Shown here: positions 1 to 9,388 of the stretch, piece by piece | How positions within the stretch are numbered: the first letter of the stretch is position 1 | Layout: the number at the start of each line of letters is the position of its first letter | Assembly: GCF_042670205.1 (NCBI RefSeq) | Contig: NZ_JBHUWD010000024.1 | Coordinates: forward strand, 6,062-70,061 | Direction: 5' to 3' | Source of the DNA: Luteimicrobium sp042670205 | GTDB taxonomy: Bacteria > Actinomycetota > Actinomycetes > Actinomycetales > Cellulomonadaceae | Length of the DNA stretch: 64,000 nucleotides | The notes under the pieces: generated by a model | Seen by the model: the letters and a program-made list of their open reading frames with translations, nothing else | Told to the model about the DNA's origin: nothing | The model's database searches: none | Program-made: the position numbers and the translations under genes

Positions 1-653
1 GCGACGACGGCACCGCCGCCGTCGTCAGCTACTTCGGCGACGGCGCGATGAGCCAGGGCGCGGTCAACGAGGCCTTCGTCTTCGCGGGCACGTGGTCGGC
101 GCCCGTCGTCTTCTTCTGCCAGAACAACCAGTGGGCGATCTCCGAGCCCGTGGCGCTGCAGTCCCACGTGCCGCTCGTGGCCCGTGCCGCCGGCTTCGGG
201 CTGACGGGCGTCCAGGTGGACGGCAACGACGTCCTGGGCGTGCTGGCCGTGACGGGCGCCGCGCTGCACCGGGCGCGGACGGGCGGGGGTCCCACGCTCG
301 TCGAGGCGGTGACGTACCGCCGCGGACCGCACACGACAGCCGACGACCCCACCCGGTACCGCGAGGCCGCCGAGGTCGAGGCGTGGGTACGACGTGACCC
401 GATCGACCGGTTCACCGCCTACCTGCGTGACCGCGGGGTGCTGACGGACGCCGCGGACGCCCACGTCCGTGACGTCGCCGACCGGGTGGCCGCGGCGCTG
501 CGGACGGACCTCGCGGCGAGCCCGACCCCGCCGCCGCTGTCGATCTTCGAGCACGTGTACGCGCAGCCGAACCCGGCGCTGGAGGCCGAGCGCGACGCGT
601 ACGCGCAGTACCTCGCCGGGTTCGCCGACGACGGCGCGGACGGTGCCCGATGA
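1..653 (+). CDS. bkdA: Branched-chain 2-oxoacid dehydrogenase E1 alpha (5' truncated by window)
   Basis: ThDP-binding alpha subunit of the E1 decarboxylase. The reading frame is open from base 3, so the N-terminal part lies outside the window; ATG at 48 is internal. The visible part begins in the ThDP motif (GDGAMSQGAVNEAF, then CQNNQW), which fits the family pattern GDG followed about 25-30 residues later by N. The later TYRRGPHTTADDP segment is typical of E1 alpha phosphorylation-loop regions. The stop overlaps the start of the E1 beta gene (ATGA). It would decarboxylate the 2-oxoacids of leucine, valine and isoleucine and pass the acyl group to E2. A pyruvate-type E1 cannot be excluded from this part alone; the leucine-catabolism neighbours favour the branched-chain role. 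Confidence 0.88.
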   Translation, partial: DDGTAAVVSYFGDGAMSQGAVNEAFVFAGTWSAPVVFFCQNNQWAISEPVALQSHVPLVARAAGFGLTGVQVDGNDVLGVLAVTGAALHRARTGGGPTLVEAVTYRRGPHTTADDPTRYREAAEVEAWVRRDPIDRFTAYLRDRGVLTDAADAHVRDVADRVAAALRTDLAASPTPPPLSIFEHVYAQPNPALEAERDAYAQYLAGFADDGADGAR

Positions 654-1660
654 CGGCGCTCACGCTCGCGAAGGCGCTCAACCTGGGCCTCCGCCGTTCC
701 CTGGCCGACGACCCGTCGGTGGTGCTGCTCGGTGAGGACATCGGTCGGCTCGGCGGCGTCTTCCGCGTCACCGACGGGCTCCAGGAAGAGTTCGGCCCGC
801 GCCGCGTCATGGACACCCCCCTCGCGGAGGCCGGCATCCTCGGCGCGGCGGTGGGCCTGGCCTACCGCGGGTACCGGCCGGTGGTGGAGATCCAGTTCGA
901 CGGGTTCGTCTACGTCGCCTTCGACCAGATCGTCAGCCAGGTCGCGCGCATGCTGGCGCGCACCGCGGGGGCGGTCCGGCTGCCGATCACGATCCGGATC
1001 CCCGTCGGCGGCGGCACCGGCGCCGCCGAGCACCACTCCGAGTCGCCGGAGGCGTACTTCGTGCACACGGCGGGCCTGCGCGTGGTCGAGGTGGCCAGCC
1101 CGCAGGACGCGTACACGGTGATCCAGCAGGCGATCGCGTGCGACGACCCCGTGGTCTTCTTCGAGCCGAAGCGGCGCTACTACACCAAGGGCGAGGTGGA
1201 CACCGAGGCCGCGCTCGCCGACGCGCCACCCATGGGGGCGGCGCGCGTCGTCGTGCCCGGCAGCGACGTCACGCTCGTGACGTACGGCGGGCTCGTCGCC
1301 ACCGCCGTCGACGCCGCCACCGCGGCCGCCGACGACGGCGTCTCCGTCGAGGTGATCGACCTGCGGTCCCTGTCCCCCGCCGACAACGACACCGTCGCCG
1401 CGTCGGTGCGGCGCACGGGCCGGCTCGTCGTCGCGCACGAGGGGCCGCACGAGGCCGGCGTCGGCGCCGAGATCGCCGCGACCGCCACCGAGCGGTGCTT
1501 CGAGTACCTCGAGGCGGCGCCCGTCCGCGTCACCGGCCACGACATCCCCTATCCGCCGGCCAAGCTCGAGATGCACCACGTCCCCGACCTCGACCGCATC
1601 CTCGACGGCGTCGACCGGGTGCTGGGCCGCGTGCCCTCGACCGGGGCGGTGGTCGCGTGA
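650..1660 (+). CDS. bkdB: Branched-chain 2-oxoacid dehydrogenase E1 beta
   Basis: Transketolase-type beta subunit (336 aa) that pairs with E1 alpha to form the alpha2-beta2 decarboxylase. The sequence runs from an N-terminal region with GEDIGRLGGVFRVT and MDTPLAEAGILGAAVGLAYRG, the usual pyrimidine-binding part, through FEPKRRYY to a C-terminal transketolase domain with VTYGG and EVIDLRSLSP. The length is normal for the family. The start is fixed by a 4-base overlap with the E1 alpha stop, and the stop overlaps the GTG of the E2 gene. Substrate preference is inferred from the operon. Confidence 0.93.
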   Translation: MTALTLAKALNLGLRRSLADDPSVVLLGEDIGRLGGVFRVTDGLQEEFGPRRVMDTPLAEAGILGAAVGLAYRGYRPVVEIQFDGFVYVAFDQIVSQVARMLARTAGAVRLPITIRIPVGGGTGAAEHHSESPEAYFVHTAGLRVVEVASPQDAYTVIQQAIACDDPVVFFEPKRRYYTKGEVDTEAALADAPPMGAARVVVPGSDVTLVTYGGLVATAVDAATAAADDGVSVEVIDLRSLSPADNDTVAASVRRTGRLVVAHEGPHEAGVGAEIAATATERCFEYLEAAPVRVTGHDIPYPPAKLEMHHVPDLDRILDGVDRVLGRVPSTGAVVA

Positions 1661-3126
1661 GCGAGCGCGCGTTCCGCCTTCCCGACCTCGGCGAGGGCCT
1701 CACCGAGTCCGACGTCATCGCGTGGCACGTCGCCGTCGGCGACACCGTCGCGCTCAACCAGGTGATCGCGGAGGTCGAGACGGCGAAGGCGCTGGTCGAC
1801 ATCCCCTCGCCCTTCGCGGGCGTCGTCACCGGCCTGCACGCCGAGGAGGGGCAGACGGTGCGCGTGGGCGAGCCGCTGGTCACGTTCGACGTGGCGGACG
1901 ACGCCGGCGGTGAGGCACCGGAGCCCGTGGACGCCGCCCCGGCTGCGGCCGCGGAGCCGGCTGCGGCCGCGGCGCCGGCTGCGGCCGCGGAGTCGCCCTC
2001 GGAGTCGGCCGCAGTACCGGCGAGCGCGGAACCGGAGTCCCCGGCGCCGACCCTCGTGGGGTACGGCGCAGCGCCCGAGCGGGGCGGACGCCCGACGCGA
2101 CGACCGCGGCGCTACGCCACCCCTCCGGCCGCGTCGTCGCTCCCGGCCGAGGTCACGCCCCTCGCCGCCGTCGCGCCGGCCGACCGGGCCCGCTCGACAC
2201 CGGTCGTCCGGGCGCTCGCGCGCCGGCTCGGCGTCGACCTGTCGAGCGTGCCCGGGTCCGGACCCCAGGGACAGGTGACCCGCCGCGACGTCGAGGCGCT
2301 GGCCGCCGCGCCCGCCGGACGCGAGCCCGCGCCGGACGCCGCCGAGACCCGCACGCCGGTGCGCGGCGTGCGCAAGCACACCGCCGCGGCGATGGTCGCG
2401 AGCGCCTTCACGGCCCCGCAGGCGTCGGTGCTGCTCACCGTGGACGCCACCGCGAGCATGGAGCTGCTCGAGCGGCTGCGCAGCCACCCGCTCGCGCGCG
2501 GCGAGCGGGTCACCGTGCTCGCCCTGGTCGCGCGGGCGGTGTGCGCCCTGCTGCGCTCGCACCCGGCGCTCGCGAGCCGCTGGTCCGACCTCCCCGACGG
2601 GTCCGCGGAGATCGTGCACCCGGCGCACGTGAACCTCGGGATCGCCGTCGCGACGGACCGCGGCCTCGTCGTGCCGAACATCCCCGCGGCCGACACCATG
2701 GGACTGCCCGAGCTCGCGGCCGCGCTCACGCGGCTGACGCGCACCGCCCGCGACGGGCGGACCGCGCCCGAGCGCCTCACGGGCGGGACGTTCACGATCA
2801 CCAACGTCGGCGTGTTCGGCATCGACGCCGGCACCCCGATCCTCAACCCGGGCGAGGCCGCGATCCTCGGGATCGGCGCGGTGCGCCGCCTCCCGTGGGA
2901 GCACGACGGCCAGGTCGCGCTGCGCGACGTCGTGACGCTGAGCCTCACGTTCGACCACCGCGTGGTCGACGGCGAGCAGGCGGCCCGGTTCCTCGCCGAC
3001 CTCGGCGCCGTCCTGGGCGACCCCGCACTGGCCGTGGTGGTGGGCCCGCCGGTGGCCGAGCGTGCGGACTCGGCGGCCTCGACCACCGCAGGCGGCTCGG
3101 CCCTGACCTCAGGAGGTGCCGCGTGA
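1657..3126 (+). CDS. bkdC: Dihydrolipoamide acyltransferase E2 of 2-oxoacid dehydrogenase
   Basis: 489-aa E2 core enzyme that transfers the acyl group from E1 to CoA. One lipoyl domain lies at about residues 1-77, with the lipoylated lysine in ETAKALV (K44). A long Ala/Pro/Glu linker follows, then a peripheral-subunit-binding domain (about 180-216, STPVVRALARRLGVDL) and a catalytic domain ending with the FDHRVVDG signature (H434, D438). GTG at 1657 is chosen because it overlaps the E1 beta stop and places the lipoyl domain (FRLPDLGEGLTESDV) at the N-terminus. No E3 gene is in the window, so a shared lipoamide dehydrogenase must be encoded elsewhere. Confidence 0.93.
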   Translation: MSERAFRLPDLGEGLTESDVIAWHVAVGDTVALNQVIAEVETAKALVDIPSPFAGVVTGLHAEEGQTVRVGEPLVTFDVADDAGGEAPEPVDAAPAAAAEPAAAAAPAAAAESPSESAAVPASAEPESPAPTLVGYGAAPERGGRPTRRPRRYATPPAASSLPAEVTPLAAVAPADRARSTPVVRALARRLGVDLSSVPGSGPQGQVTRRDVEALAAAPAGREPAPDAAETRTPVRGVRKHTAAAMVASAFTAPQASVLLTVDATASMELLERLRSHPLARGERVTVLALVARAVCALLRSHPALASRWSDLPDGSAEIVHPAHVNLGIAVATDRGLVVPNIPAADTMGLPELAAALTRLTRTARDGRTAPERLTGGTFTITNVGVFGIDAGTPILNPGEAAILGIGAVRRLPWEHDGQVALRDVVTLSLTFDHRVVDGEQAARFLADLGAVLGDPALAVVVGPPVAERADSAASTTAGGSALTSGGAA

Positions 3127-4748
3127 CCGTCCTGGCCACCGCCGTCGACCCGCGTTCCGACGCCGCCCGCCGCGCCGACGCGGCGCAGCGGGCCCTCGCC
3201 GACCAGCTGCGCGAGCGCACCGCGGCCGTCGCCGTCGGCGGACCGGAGCGCGCTCGCGCCACCCACGTGGCCCGCGGCAAGCTCCTCCCCCGCGAGCGCG
3301 TGGAGCGGCTGCTCGACGAGGGCAGCCCGTTCCTGGAGATCGCGCCGCTGGCCGGCTACGGCATCGACTCACCGCCCGACGGCGGGAGCGGCACCTGGCC
3401 CGGTGCCGGGGTGATCGCGGGTGTCGGGCTGGTCGAGGGCCGGCAGGTGATGGTCGTGTGCAACGACGCGACCGTGAAGGGCGGCACGTACCACCCGCTG
3501 ACCGTCAAGAAGCACCTGCGCGCCCAGGAGATCGCGCTCGAGAACCGCCTGCCCTGCGTGTACCTGGTCGACTCCGGGGGCGCGTTCCTACCCCTGCAGG
3601 ACGAGGTGTTCCCCGACCGCGACCACTTCGGCCGGATCTTCTACCACCAGGCGCGCCTCTCGGCGGCACGCATCCCGCAGATCGCGGCCGTCCTGGGCTC
3701 GTGCACGGCGGGCGGGGCGTACGTGCCCGCGATGAGCGACGAGACGGTCATCGTGCGCGGCCAGGGCACGATCTTCCTGGGCGGGCCGCCGCTGGTGCAG
3801 GCCGCCATCGGCGAGGTCGTCAGCGCGGAGGAGCTGGGCGGCGGCGAGCTGCACGCGCGCCGCTCCGGCGTCGTCGACCACCTCGCCGACGACGACGAGC
3901 ACGCGCTCGACCTGGTGCGCGGCATCGTCGCCACGCTGCCGCCCGACCCGGCGCCGGCGTGGGACGTCATCGACGCCGTCGAGCCGGCCGTGGACCCCGC
4001 GGGCCTGTACGCGGCCGTGCCGACGGACGTGCAGCAGCCCTACGACCCGCGCGAGGTGATCGCCCGGATCGTCGACGGCAGCGCGCTCCACGAGTTCAAG
4101 CCCGAGTACGGCACCACGCTCGTCACGGGGTTCGCGCGGATCTGCGGGCACCCCGTGGGCGTGCTGGCGAACCAGGGCGTGCTGTTCGGCGCGTCGGCGC
4201 TCAAGGGCGCGCACTTCGTCGAGCTGTGCGACCAGCGCGGCATCCCGCTCGTGTTCCTCCAGAACATCTCGGGGTTCATGGTGGGCACCGACGCCGAGGC
4301 GGGCGGCATCGCGAAGGACGGCGCCAAGATGGTCACCGCCGTGGCGACGACGCGCGTGCCGAAGCTCTCCGTCATCGTCGGCGGGTCGTTCGGGGCGGGC
4401 AACTACGCCATGTGCGGGCGCGCGTACTCACCGCGCTTCCTGTGGTCGTGGCCCGGCAGCCGGATCTCCGTCATGGGCGGCGAGCAAGCGTCGTCGGTGC
4501 TCGCGACGGTCAAGAAGGACCAGCTCGCGCGGTCCGACGAGGCCTGGGACCCCGAGGAGGAGGCCGCGTTCCGCGCGTCCGTCCGCGACCGGTACGAGCA
4601 GCAGGGCGACCCGTACCACGCGACTGCCCGCCTGTGGGACGACGGCATCGTCGACCCCCCCGACACGCGCCGGGTGCTGGGACTCGCGCTCTCCGTCTGT
4701 GCCCGCACACCTCTCGGCGAGCCCGCGTTCGGGCTCTTCCGGATGTGA
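3123..4748 (+). CDS. accD1: Acyl-CoA carboxylase beta subunit (methylcrotonyl-CoA carboxylase type)
   Basis: 541-aa carboxyltransferase subunit that moves CO2 from biotin to 3-methylcrotonyl-CoA. Two crotonase-like halves are visible: the N-terminal half with VVCNDATVKGGTYHPLTVKK and GSCTAGGAYVPAMSDE, and the C-terminal half with GFARICGHPVG, LQNISGFMVGTDAEAGG and VGGSFGAGNYAMCGRAY, a set characteristic of MCC beta. GTG at 3123 overlaps the E2 stop and follows an AGGAGGT ribosome-binding site. The next gene is the matching biotinylated alpha subunit. A geranyl-CoA carboxylase would look similar, but leucine genes on both sides support methylcrotonyl-CoA. Confidence 0.92.
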   Translation: MTVLATAVDPRSDAARRADAAQRALADQLRERTAAVAVGGPERARATHVARGKLLPRERVERLLDEGSPFLEIAPLAGYGIDSPPDGGSGTWPGAGVIAGVGLVEGRQVMVVCNDATVKGGTYHPLTVKKHLRAQEIALENRLPCVYLVDSGGAFLPLQDEVFPDRDHFGRIFYHQARLSAARIPQIAAVLGSCTAGGAYVPAMSDETVIVRGQGTIFLGGPPLVQAAIGEVVSAEELGGGELHARRSGVVDHLADDDEHALDLVRGIVATLPPDPAPAWDVIDAVEPAVDPAGLYAAVPTDVQQPYDPREVIARIVDGSALHEFKPEYGTTLVTGFARICGHPVGVLANQGVLFGASALKGAHFVELCDQRGIPLVFLQNISGFMVGTDAEAGGIAKDGAKMVTAVATTRVPKLSVIVGGSFGAGNYAMCGRAYSPRFLWSWPGSRISVMGGEQASSVLATVKKDQLARSDEAWDPEEEAAFRASVRDRYEQQGDPYHATARLWDDGIVDPPDTRRVLGLALSVCARTPLGEPAFGLFRM

Positions 4749-6889
4749 TCGCCGTGTTCACCAGCGTGCTCGTGGCCAACCGGGGCGAGATCGCCTGCCG
4801 GGTGCTCGGAACGCTCCGCCGCCTGGGCGCGCGGTCCGTGGCGGTGCACACGGCGTCCGACGCGGACGCCCGGCACGTGCGCGAGGCCGACGTCGCGGTC
4901 CGGCTGGACGTCGACGGGCGCGACCACCAGGGGGCGCGGGCCGCGTACCTCGACGTCGACGCGGTCGTCGGCGCGGCCGTCGCCGCGGGCGCCGAGGCGA
5001 TCCACCCCGGCTACGGGTTCCTGTCCGAGAGCCCGGCGCTCGCCCGGGCGTGCGCCGCCGCCGGGCTGACGTTCGTCGGGCCGCCGGTGGCGGCGCTCGA
5101 GCTCATGGCCGACAAGCTCGCCGCGAAGCGGCTCGTCGGCGGCCGCGGGGTGCCCGTCCTTCCGGGCACGCTCGACGGGGCCGCCCTCGCCGCCGGCACG
5201 CCGGCCGCGGCGATCGCCGCGACGGCCCGCGACGTCGGCTACCCGCTGCTGGTCAAGCCGTCGGCGGGCGGCGGCGGCAAGGGCATGGTCGTCGTCCGCA
5301 CGCCGGACGACCTGGCCGCCGCGCTCGACTCGGCACGGCGCGTCGCCGGGGCGTCGTTCGGCGACGACACCCTGCTGCTCGAGCACCTCGTCGAGCGCCC
5401 CCGCCACATCGAGGTCCAGGTGCTCGCCGACACCCACGGCGCCGTGGTCTACCTCGGCGAGCGCGAGTGCACGCTCCAGCGCCGCTACCAGAAGGTGGTC
5501 GAGGAGGCCCCCTCGCCCGCGCTCGACGACGCCGCGCGCGCCCGGCTGGGCGAGGCGGCGTGCGAGGTCGCCCGGTCGGTCGGGTACGTGGGCGTCGGCA
5601 CGGTCGAGTTCCTCGTGCCCGCCGACGACCCGGCGTCGTTCTGGTTCATCGAGATGAACACGCGCCTCCAGGTCGAGCACCCCGTCACCGAGCTCGTCAC
5701 GGGGCTCGACCTCGTCGAGCTCCAGCTGCGCGTCGCGGCGGGCGAGCCGCTGCCGTTCGCCCAGCCCGACGTGCGGGTCACCGGGCACGCCGTCGAGGCC
5801 CGCCTCTACGCCGAGTCGCCGTCCCGGGGCTTCCTGCCCGCGACGGGGCACGTGCTCGTGTACGACGACGCGGGGGCGGCGGCCGGGCCCGGCGCCGCGC
5901 CGCTCCGCCTCGACAGCGGCATCGAGGCGGGCACGGCCGTCACCGGGGACTTCGACCCGCTGCTCGCGAAGGCGGTGGCCCACGGCGCCGACCGGGGCCG
6001 GGCGCTCGGCCGCCTCGACTCCCTGCTGGGCTCCGTCGTCGTCCTGGGCGTGGAGACCAACCAGGCCTTCCTGCGCGACCTGCTGGCGGACGACGACGTG
6101 CGCGCGGGCCGGCTCGACACGGGCCTGATCGACCGCCTGGTGACCGCGCGCCCCGCGACGGAGCCGGACCCGTTGCTGGTGGCCGCGGCCGCGCTGCTGA
6201 CGCTCCCGCCGGCCGCCGCCGGCCCGTGGGCCGCCCGTGACGGCTGGCGGCTCAACGCCCCGCCCGTCCCGCGGCGCGTGGTGCTCGTCGACGACGCCGG
6301 GGAGGAGCACACCGTCGACGTCGCAGGCACGGGCACGGCCTTCTCCCTCGACGGCCGGCCCCCGGTCCCGGTCTCGCTCCGCCCCGCGGGCCCGCCCGAC
6401 GCCTGGCTCGTGACCCTGGACGGCACCACGCAGAAGGTCTGGGCCGCCTCCACCGATGGAACGACCTGGGTGGGGGCCGACGGCCGGTCCGCAGCCTTCA
6501 CCGTGCTCACCCGCGCCGAGCAGTCCGCCCGCCGACGTGCCCTGCGCGCGCCGCTCCCGCCGGACGGCGAGGCGTCCGGCGAGGTCCGCGCGGCGATCCC
6601 GGGCGCCGTCGTCGCCGTGCTCGCCGAGGACGGGGACGCCGTCGAGCCCGGCACGACGGTCGTCGTCGTCGAGGCCATGAAGATGGAGCACCCCCTGGTC
6701 GCGCCGCGCGGCGGCACCCTGCGCCTGCGCGTCCGGCACGGCGACCAGGTCCGGCTCGACCAGGTGGTCGCCGTCGTCGAGCCCTCGACCGAACCGACCG
6801 GCGACGCCGGCACGAACTCGACCCCCGAAACCGGTGCGGCAGACCCCGCCGTCCCGGTCACGCACTCCGCCACCCGAGGAGCGTCATGA
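4745..6889 (+). CDS. accA1: Acyl-CoA carboxylase alpha subunit, biotin carboxylase plus BCCP
   Basis: 714-aa biotin-dependent alpha subunit. It starts with the biotin carboxylase fold (VLVANRGEIACRV; ATP-grasp region with KPSAGGGGKGM; catalytic segment EMNTRLQVEHPVTE). A less conserved linking region follows, and a C-terminal biotinyl domain with AMKM (biotinylated K646). About 35 Ser/Thr/Pro-rich residues extend beyond the biotinyl domain, so the protein is somewhat longer than usual. GTG at 4745 overlaps the beta-subunit stop; an in-frame GTG at 4754 is an alternative. The stop overlaps the dehydrogenase start. With the preceding gene it should form the carboxylase of leucine breakdown. Confidence 0.92.
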   Translation: MIAVFTSVLVANRGEIACRVLGTLRRLGARSVAVHTASDADARHVREADVAVRLDVDGRDHQGARAAYLDVDAVVGAAVAAGAEAIHPGYGFLSESPALARACAAAGLTFVGPPVAALELMADKLAAKRLVGGRGVPVLPGTLDGAALAAGTPAAAIAATARDVGYPLLVKPSAGGGGKGMVVVRTPDDLAAALDSARRVAGASFGDDTLLLEHLVERPRHIEVQVLADTHGAVVYLGERECTLQRRYQKVVEEAPSPALDDAARARLGEAACEVARSVGYVGVGTVEFLVPADDPASFWFIEMNTRLQVEHPVTELVTGLDLVELQLRVAAGEPLPFAQPDVRVTGHAVEARLYAESPSRGFLPATGHVLVYDDAGAAAGPGAAPLRLDSGIEAGTAVTGDFDPLLAKAVAHGADRGRALGRLDSLLGSVVVLGVETNQAFLRDLLADDDVRAGRLDTGLIDRLVTARPATEPDPLLVAAAALLTLPPAAAGPWAARDGWRLNAPPVPRRVVLVDDAGEEHTVDVAGTGTAFSLDGRPPVPVSLRPAGPPDAWLVTLDGTTQKVWAASTDGTTWVGADGRSAAFTVLTRAEQSARRRALRAPLPPDGEASGEVRAAIPGAVVAVLAEDGDAVEPGTTVVVVEAMKMEHPLVAPRGGTLRLRVRHGDQVRLDQVVAVVEPSTEPTGDAGTNSTPETGAADPAVPVTHSATRGAS

Positions 6890-8049
6890 TCACCGAGACC
6901 CACGGCCTCACCGACGAGCAGCGCAAGCTCGCCGCCACGGTCCGCGACTTCGCCGACGACGTCGTCGCGCCCGCGGCCTACAAGTACGACACCGAGCGGC
7001 GGCTGCCGCTCGAGATCATCCGGCAGATGGGCGACCTCGGCCTGTTCGGCCTGCCGTTCCCCGTCGAGATCGGCGGCCAGGGCAAGGACTACGTGTCCCT
7101 GTGCCTCGCCGTCGAGGCCCTCGCGCGCGCCGACCAGTCGATCGCCGTGACGCTCGAGGCCGGCGTCGGGCTCGGCATCATGCCGATCTACCGCCACGGC
7201 ACCGACGCGCAGCGCGAGCGCTGGCTCCCGGACCTGGTCAGCGGCCGGGCGCTCGGCGCGTTCGGCCTCACCGAGGCGAAGGCCGGCTCCGACGCCGGGG
7301 CGACGCGCACCACGGCCCGCCTCGAGGGCGGCGAGTGGGTCATCGACGGCAGCAAGCAGTTCATCACCAACTCGGGCACCCCGATCACGAGCGTCGTCAC
7401 GATCACCGCCGTGACGGGCGAGCCCGACTCCGGGCGCAAGGAGCTGTCCTCGTTCCTCGTGCCCGCGGGCACGCCGGGCCTCGTCGTCGGGCCCGACTAC
7501 GACAAGGTCGGGTGGCACACCTCGGACACGCACCCGCTGACCCTGACGGGGGTCCGCGTCCCGGAGGAGAACCTGCTGGGCGAGCGCGGGCGCGGCTACG
7601 CGAACTTCCTGCGCGTGCTCGACGAGGGCCGGGTCGCGTTCGCGGCGCTCGCGACGGGCGCCGCGCAGGGCTGCCTCGAGGAGGCGCTGCGGTATGCGGG
7701 CACGCGCACCGTGTTCGGCAGCAGCATCGGCTCCCACCAGCACGTCGCGTTCATGCTCGCGCGCATGGAGGCGCGGGCGCACTCGGCCCGGCTGTGCTGG
7801 TTCGACGCCGCGCAGAAGCTCGTGCACGGGCAGCCGTTCAAGGCGGAGGCGTCGGTGGCCAAGCTCGTCGCGTCCGAGGCCGCGATGGCGAACGCGCGCG
7901 ACGCCGCCCAGATCTTCGGCGGGTACGGGTTCCTCAACGAGAACCCGGTGGCCCGGCACTACCGCGACGCCAAGGTGCTCGAGGTCGGCGAGGGCACCAC
8001 CGAGGTGCAGCTCATGATCCTCGCCCGGGACCTGGGGCTGACGGCATGA
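6886..8049 (+). CDS. Acyl-CoA dehydrogenase (isovaleryl-CoA dehydrogenase-like)
   Basis: 387-aa flavoprotein of the acyl-CoA dehydrogenase family. Seen are the FAD/substrate signature AFGLTEAKAGSDAG, the middle beta domain (ITNSG), and the C-terminal helical domain with IFGGYGFLNENPVARHYRDAK. GEGTTEVQ near the end places a Glu (E369) at the position of the MCAD-type catalytic base, whereas classical isovaleryl-CoA dehydrogenase uses a Glu elsewhere. In actinobacterial leucine operons the corresponding gene (fadE19 in Mycobacterium) occupies the same place next to the carboxylase genes. Probable reaction: isovaleryl-CoA to 3-methylcrotonyl-CoA, with 2-methylbutyryl- or isobutyryl-CoA also possible. 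Confidence 0.88.
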   Translation: MITETHGLTDEQRKLAATVRDFADDVVAPAAYKYDTERRLPLEIIRQMGDLGLFGLPFPVEIGGQGKDYVSLCLAVEALARADQSIAVTLEAGVGLGIMPIYRHGTDAQRERWLPDLVSGRALGAFGLTEAKAGSDAGATRTTARLEGGEWVIDGSKQFITNSGTPITSVVTITAVTGEPDSGRKELSSFLVPAGTPGLVVGPDYDKVGWHTSDTHPLTLTGVRVPEENLLGERGRGYANFLRVLDEGRVAFAALATGAAQGCLEEALRYAGTRTVFGSSIGSHQHVAFMLARMEARAHSARLCWFDAAQKLVHGQPFKAEASVAKLVASEAAMANARDAAQIFGGYGFLNENPVARHYRDAKVLEVGEGTTEVQLMILARDLGLTA

Positions 8050-8534
8050 GTGCCGACGTCGTCCAGCGCGGGCTCTTCTACGAGGAGCTCGAGGAGGGGG
8101 TGCGCTACGTCCACCGCCCGGGGCGCACGCTCACCGAGGCCGACGACGTCCTGTTCTCGACCATGACGATGAACCCGCAGGGGCTGCACCTCGACGCCGC
8201 GTGGGCCGCGACGCAGCCCTTCGGCAGGCCGCTCATGAACTCGATGCTCACGCTCGCCACGCTGGTGGGGCTCGCGGTGGCGCACCTGACGCGGGACACC
8301 ACGGTGGCGAACCTCGGCTTCGAGGAGGTCGCGTTCCCCCACCCGCTCTTCCACGGCGACACCCTCTACGGCGAGACGACGGTGCGGGCCAAGCGCCTGT
8401 CCCGGTCCCGCCCGGGCGACGGCGTCGTCACCTTCGAGCACGTGGGCCGCAACCAGACCGACGACGTCGTCGCGCGGGCGGTGCGCACCTCGCTCGTGCG
8501 CACCCGTCCTGTCAGCACCCGGGAGGGGCCGTGA
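8046..8534 (+). CDS. MaoC-like (R)-hydratase/dehydratase
   Basis: 162-aa hotdog-fold protein of the MaoC dehydratase family. Recognisable features are FYEELEEGVRYVHRPGRTLTEAD at the start, LHLDAAWAATQPFGRP (His/Asp hydratase region) and PLFHGDTLYGETTV near the C-terminus. It lies between the acyl-CoA dehydrogenase and the CitE-like lyase, the order of Rv2500c-Rv2498c in M. tuberculosis. There the MaoC-like neighbour is proposed to hydrate methylglutaconyl-CoA or itaconyl-CoA. No crotonase-type hydratase is present in the operon, so this protein is the best candidate for that step. The start overlaps the upstream stop (ATGA). Confidence 0.82.
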   Translation: MSADVVQRGLFYEELEEGVRYVHRPGRTLTEADDVLFSTMTMNPQGLHLDAAWAATQPFGRPLMNSMLTLATLVGLAVAHLTRDTTVANLGFEEVAFPHPLFHGDTLYGETTVRAKRLSRSRPGDGVVTFEHVGRNQTDDVVARAVRTSLVRTRPVSTREGP

Positions 8535-9388
8535 ACCCCGAGCCGTTCTCCCTGGGCCCTGCGCTGCTGTTCTGCCCCGCCGACCGCCCCGACCGGTTCT
8601 CCAAGGCGCTCGACCGTGCCGACGCCGTCGTGCTCGATCTGGAGGACGGCGTCGCGCCGGACGCGAAGGAGGCTGCGCGGCAGGCCGTCGTGGACACGCC
8701 CCTGGACCCCGCGCGCACGATCGTGCGCGTGAACCCCGAGGGGACGCCGGAGCACGACGCCGACCTCGCCGCTCTCGCCGGCACCGGCTACCGCACGCTG
8801 ATGCTGCCGAAGGCGGACGGCCGGTTCGTCGGCCCGCTCGTGCGGCCGGACGGCACGCCCTATGCCGTCGTCGCGCTGTGCGAGACGGCGTCCGGCGTGG
8901 TGGCGGCCGCGGCGCTGGCCGCGCGGCCCGACGTCGTCGCGCTCGCCTGGGGAGCGGAGGACCTGGTCGCGTCTCTCGGCGGGACGTCGAGCCGTGCCGA
9001 CGGCCGGTACCGGGACGTCGCGCGCCACGCCCGCTCGGCGGTGCTGCTCGCGGCCGGCGCTGGCGGCAAGGCGGCGGTCGACGCCGTGCACCTCGACCTC
9101 GACGACCTCGACGGGCTGCGCGCGGAGGCGCTGGACGCGGCCGCGGTCGGGTTCGCCGCGAGCATGTGCCTGCACCCGTCGCAGGTGCCGGTGATCCGCG
9201 CGGCGTACGCGCCGACGCCCGACGACGTGGCCGCGGCCCGCACGGTGCTCGCCGCGGCGGCGGGCGCGCCGGGGGCGTTCGCGCTGGACGGCCGGATGGT
9301 GGACGGGCCGGTGCTCGAGCAGGCGCAGGCCGTGCTGCGGCGCGCAGGTCTCGACACCCGGCACGAGGACGAGGAGGTTCGACGATGA
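8531..9388 (+). CDS. CitE-like beta-hydroxyacyl-CoA lyase (HpcH/HpaI family)
   Basis: 285-aa TIM-barrel lyase. Family motifs seen are RSxLF-like ALLFCPADRPDRFSKAL, VVLDLEDGVAPDAKEAAR (metal and substrate loop), RVNPEGTPEHDADL, LMLPKAD and the CSACLHPSQ-like ASMCLHPSQVPVI. Stand-alone CitE homologues are not citrate lyase subunits; the M. tuberculosis protein in the same operon position (Rv2498c) is reported to cleave HMG-CoA and citramalyl-CoA. No classical HMG-CoA lyase is encoded here, so the inferred role is HMG-CoA to acetoacetate plus acetyl-CoA, feeding the ScoAB enzyme encoded next. GTG at 8531 overlaps the preceding stop. Confidence 0.85.
   Translation: MNPEPFSLGPALLFCPADRPDRFSKALDRADAVVLDLEDGVAPDAKEAARQAVVDTPLDPARTIVRVNPEGTPEHDADLAALAGTGYRTLMLPKADGRFVGPLVRPDGTPYAVVALCETASGVVAAAALAARPDVVALAWGAEDLVASLGGTSSRADGRYRDVARHARSAVLLAAGAGGKAAVDAVHLDLDDLDGLRAEALDAAAVGFAASMCLHPSQVPVIRAAYAPTPDDVAAARTVLAAAAGAPGAFALDGRMVDGPVLEQAQAVLRRAGLDTRHEDEEVRR

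Noticed and set aside
419..1579. Long minus-strand ORFs opposite the leucine operon and other genes
   Set aside because: They are shadows of GC-rich codon use in the true genes (His/Arg/Ala/Gly-rich translations without motifs).
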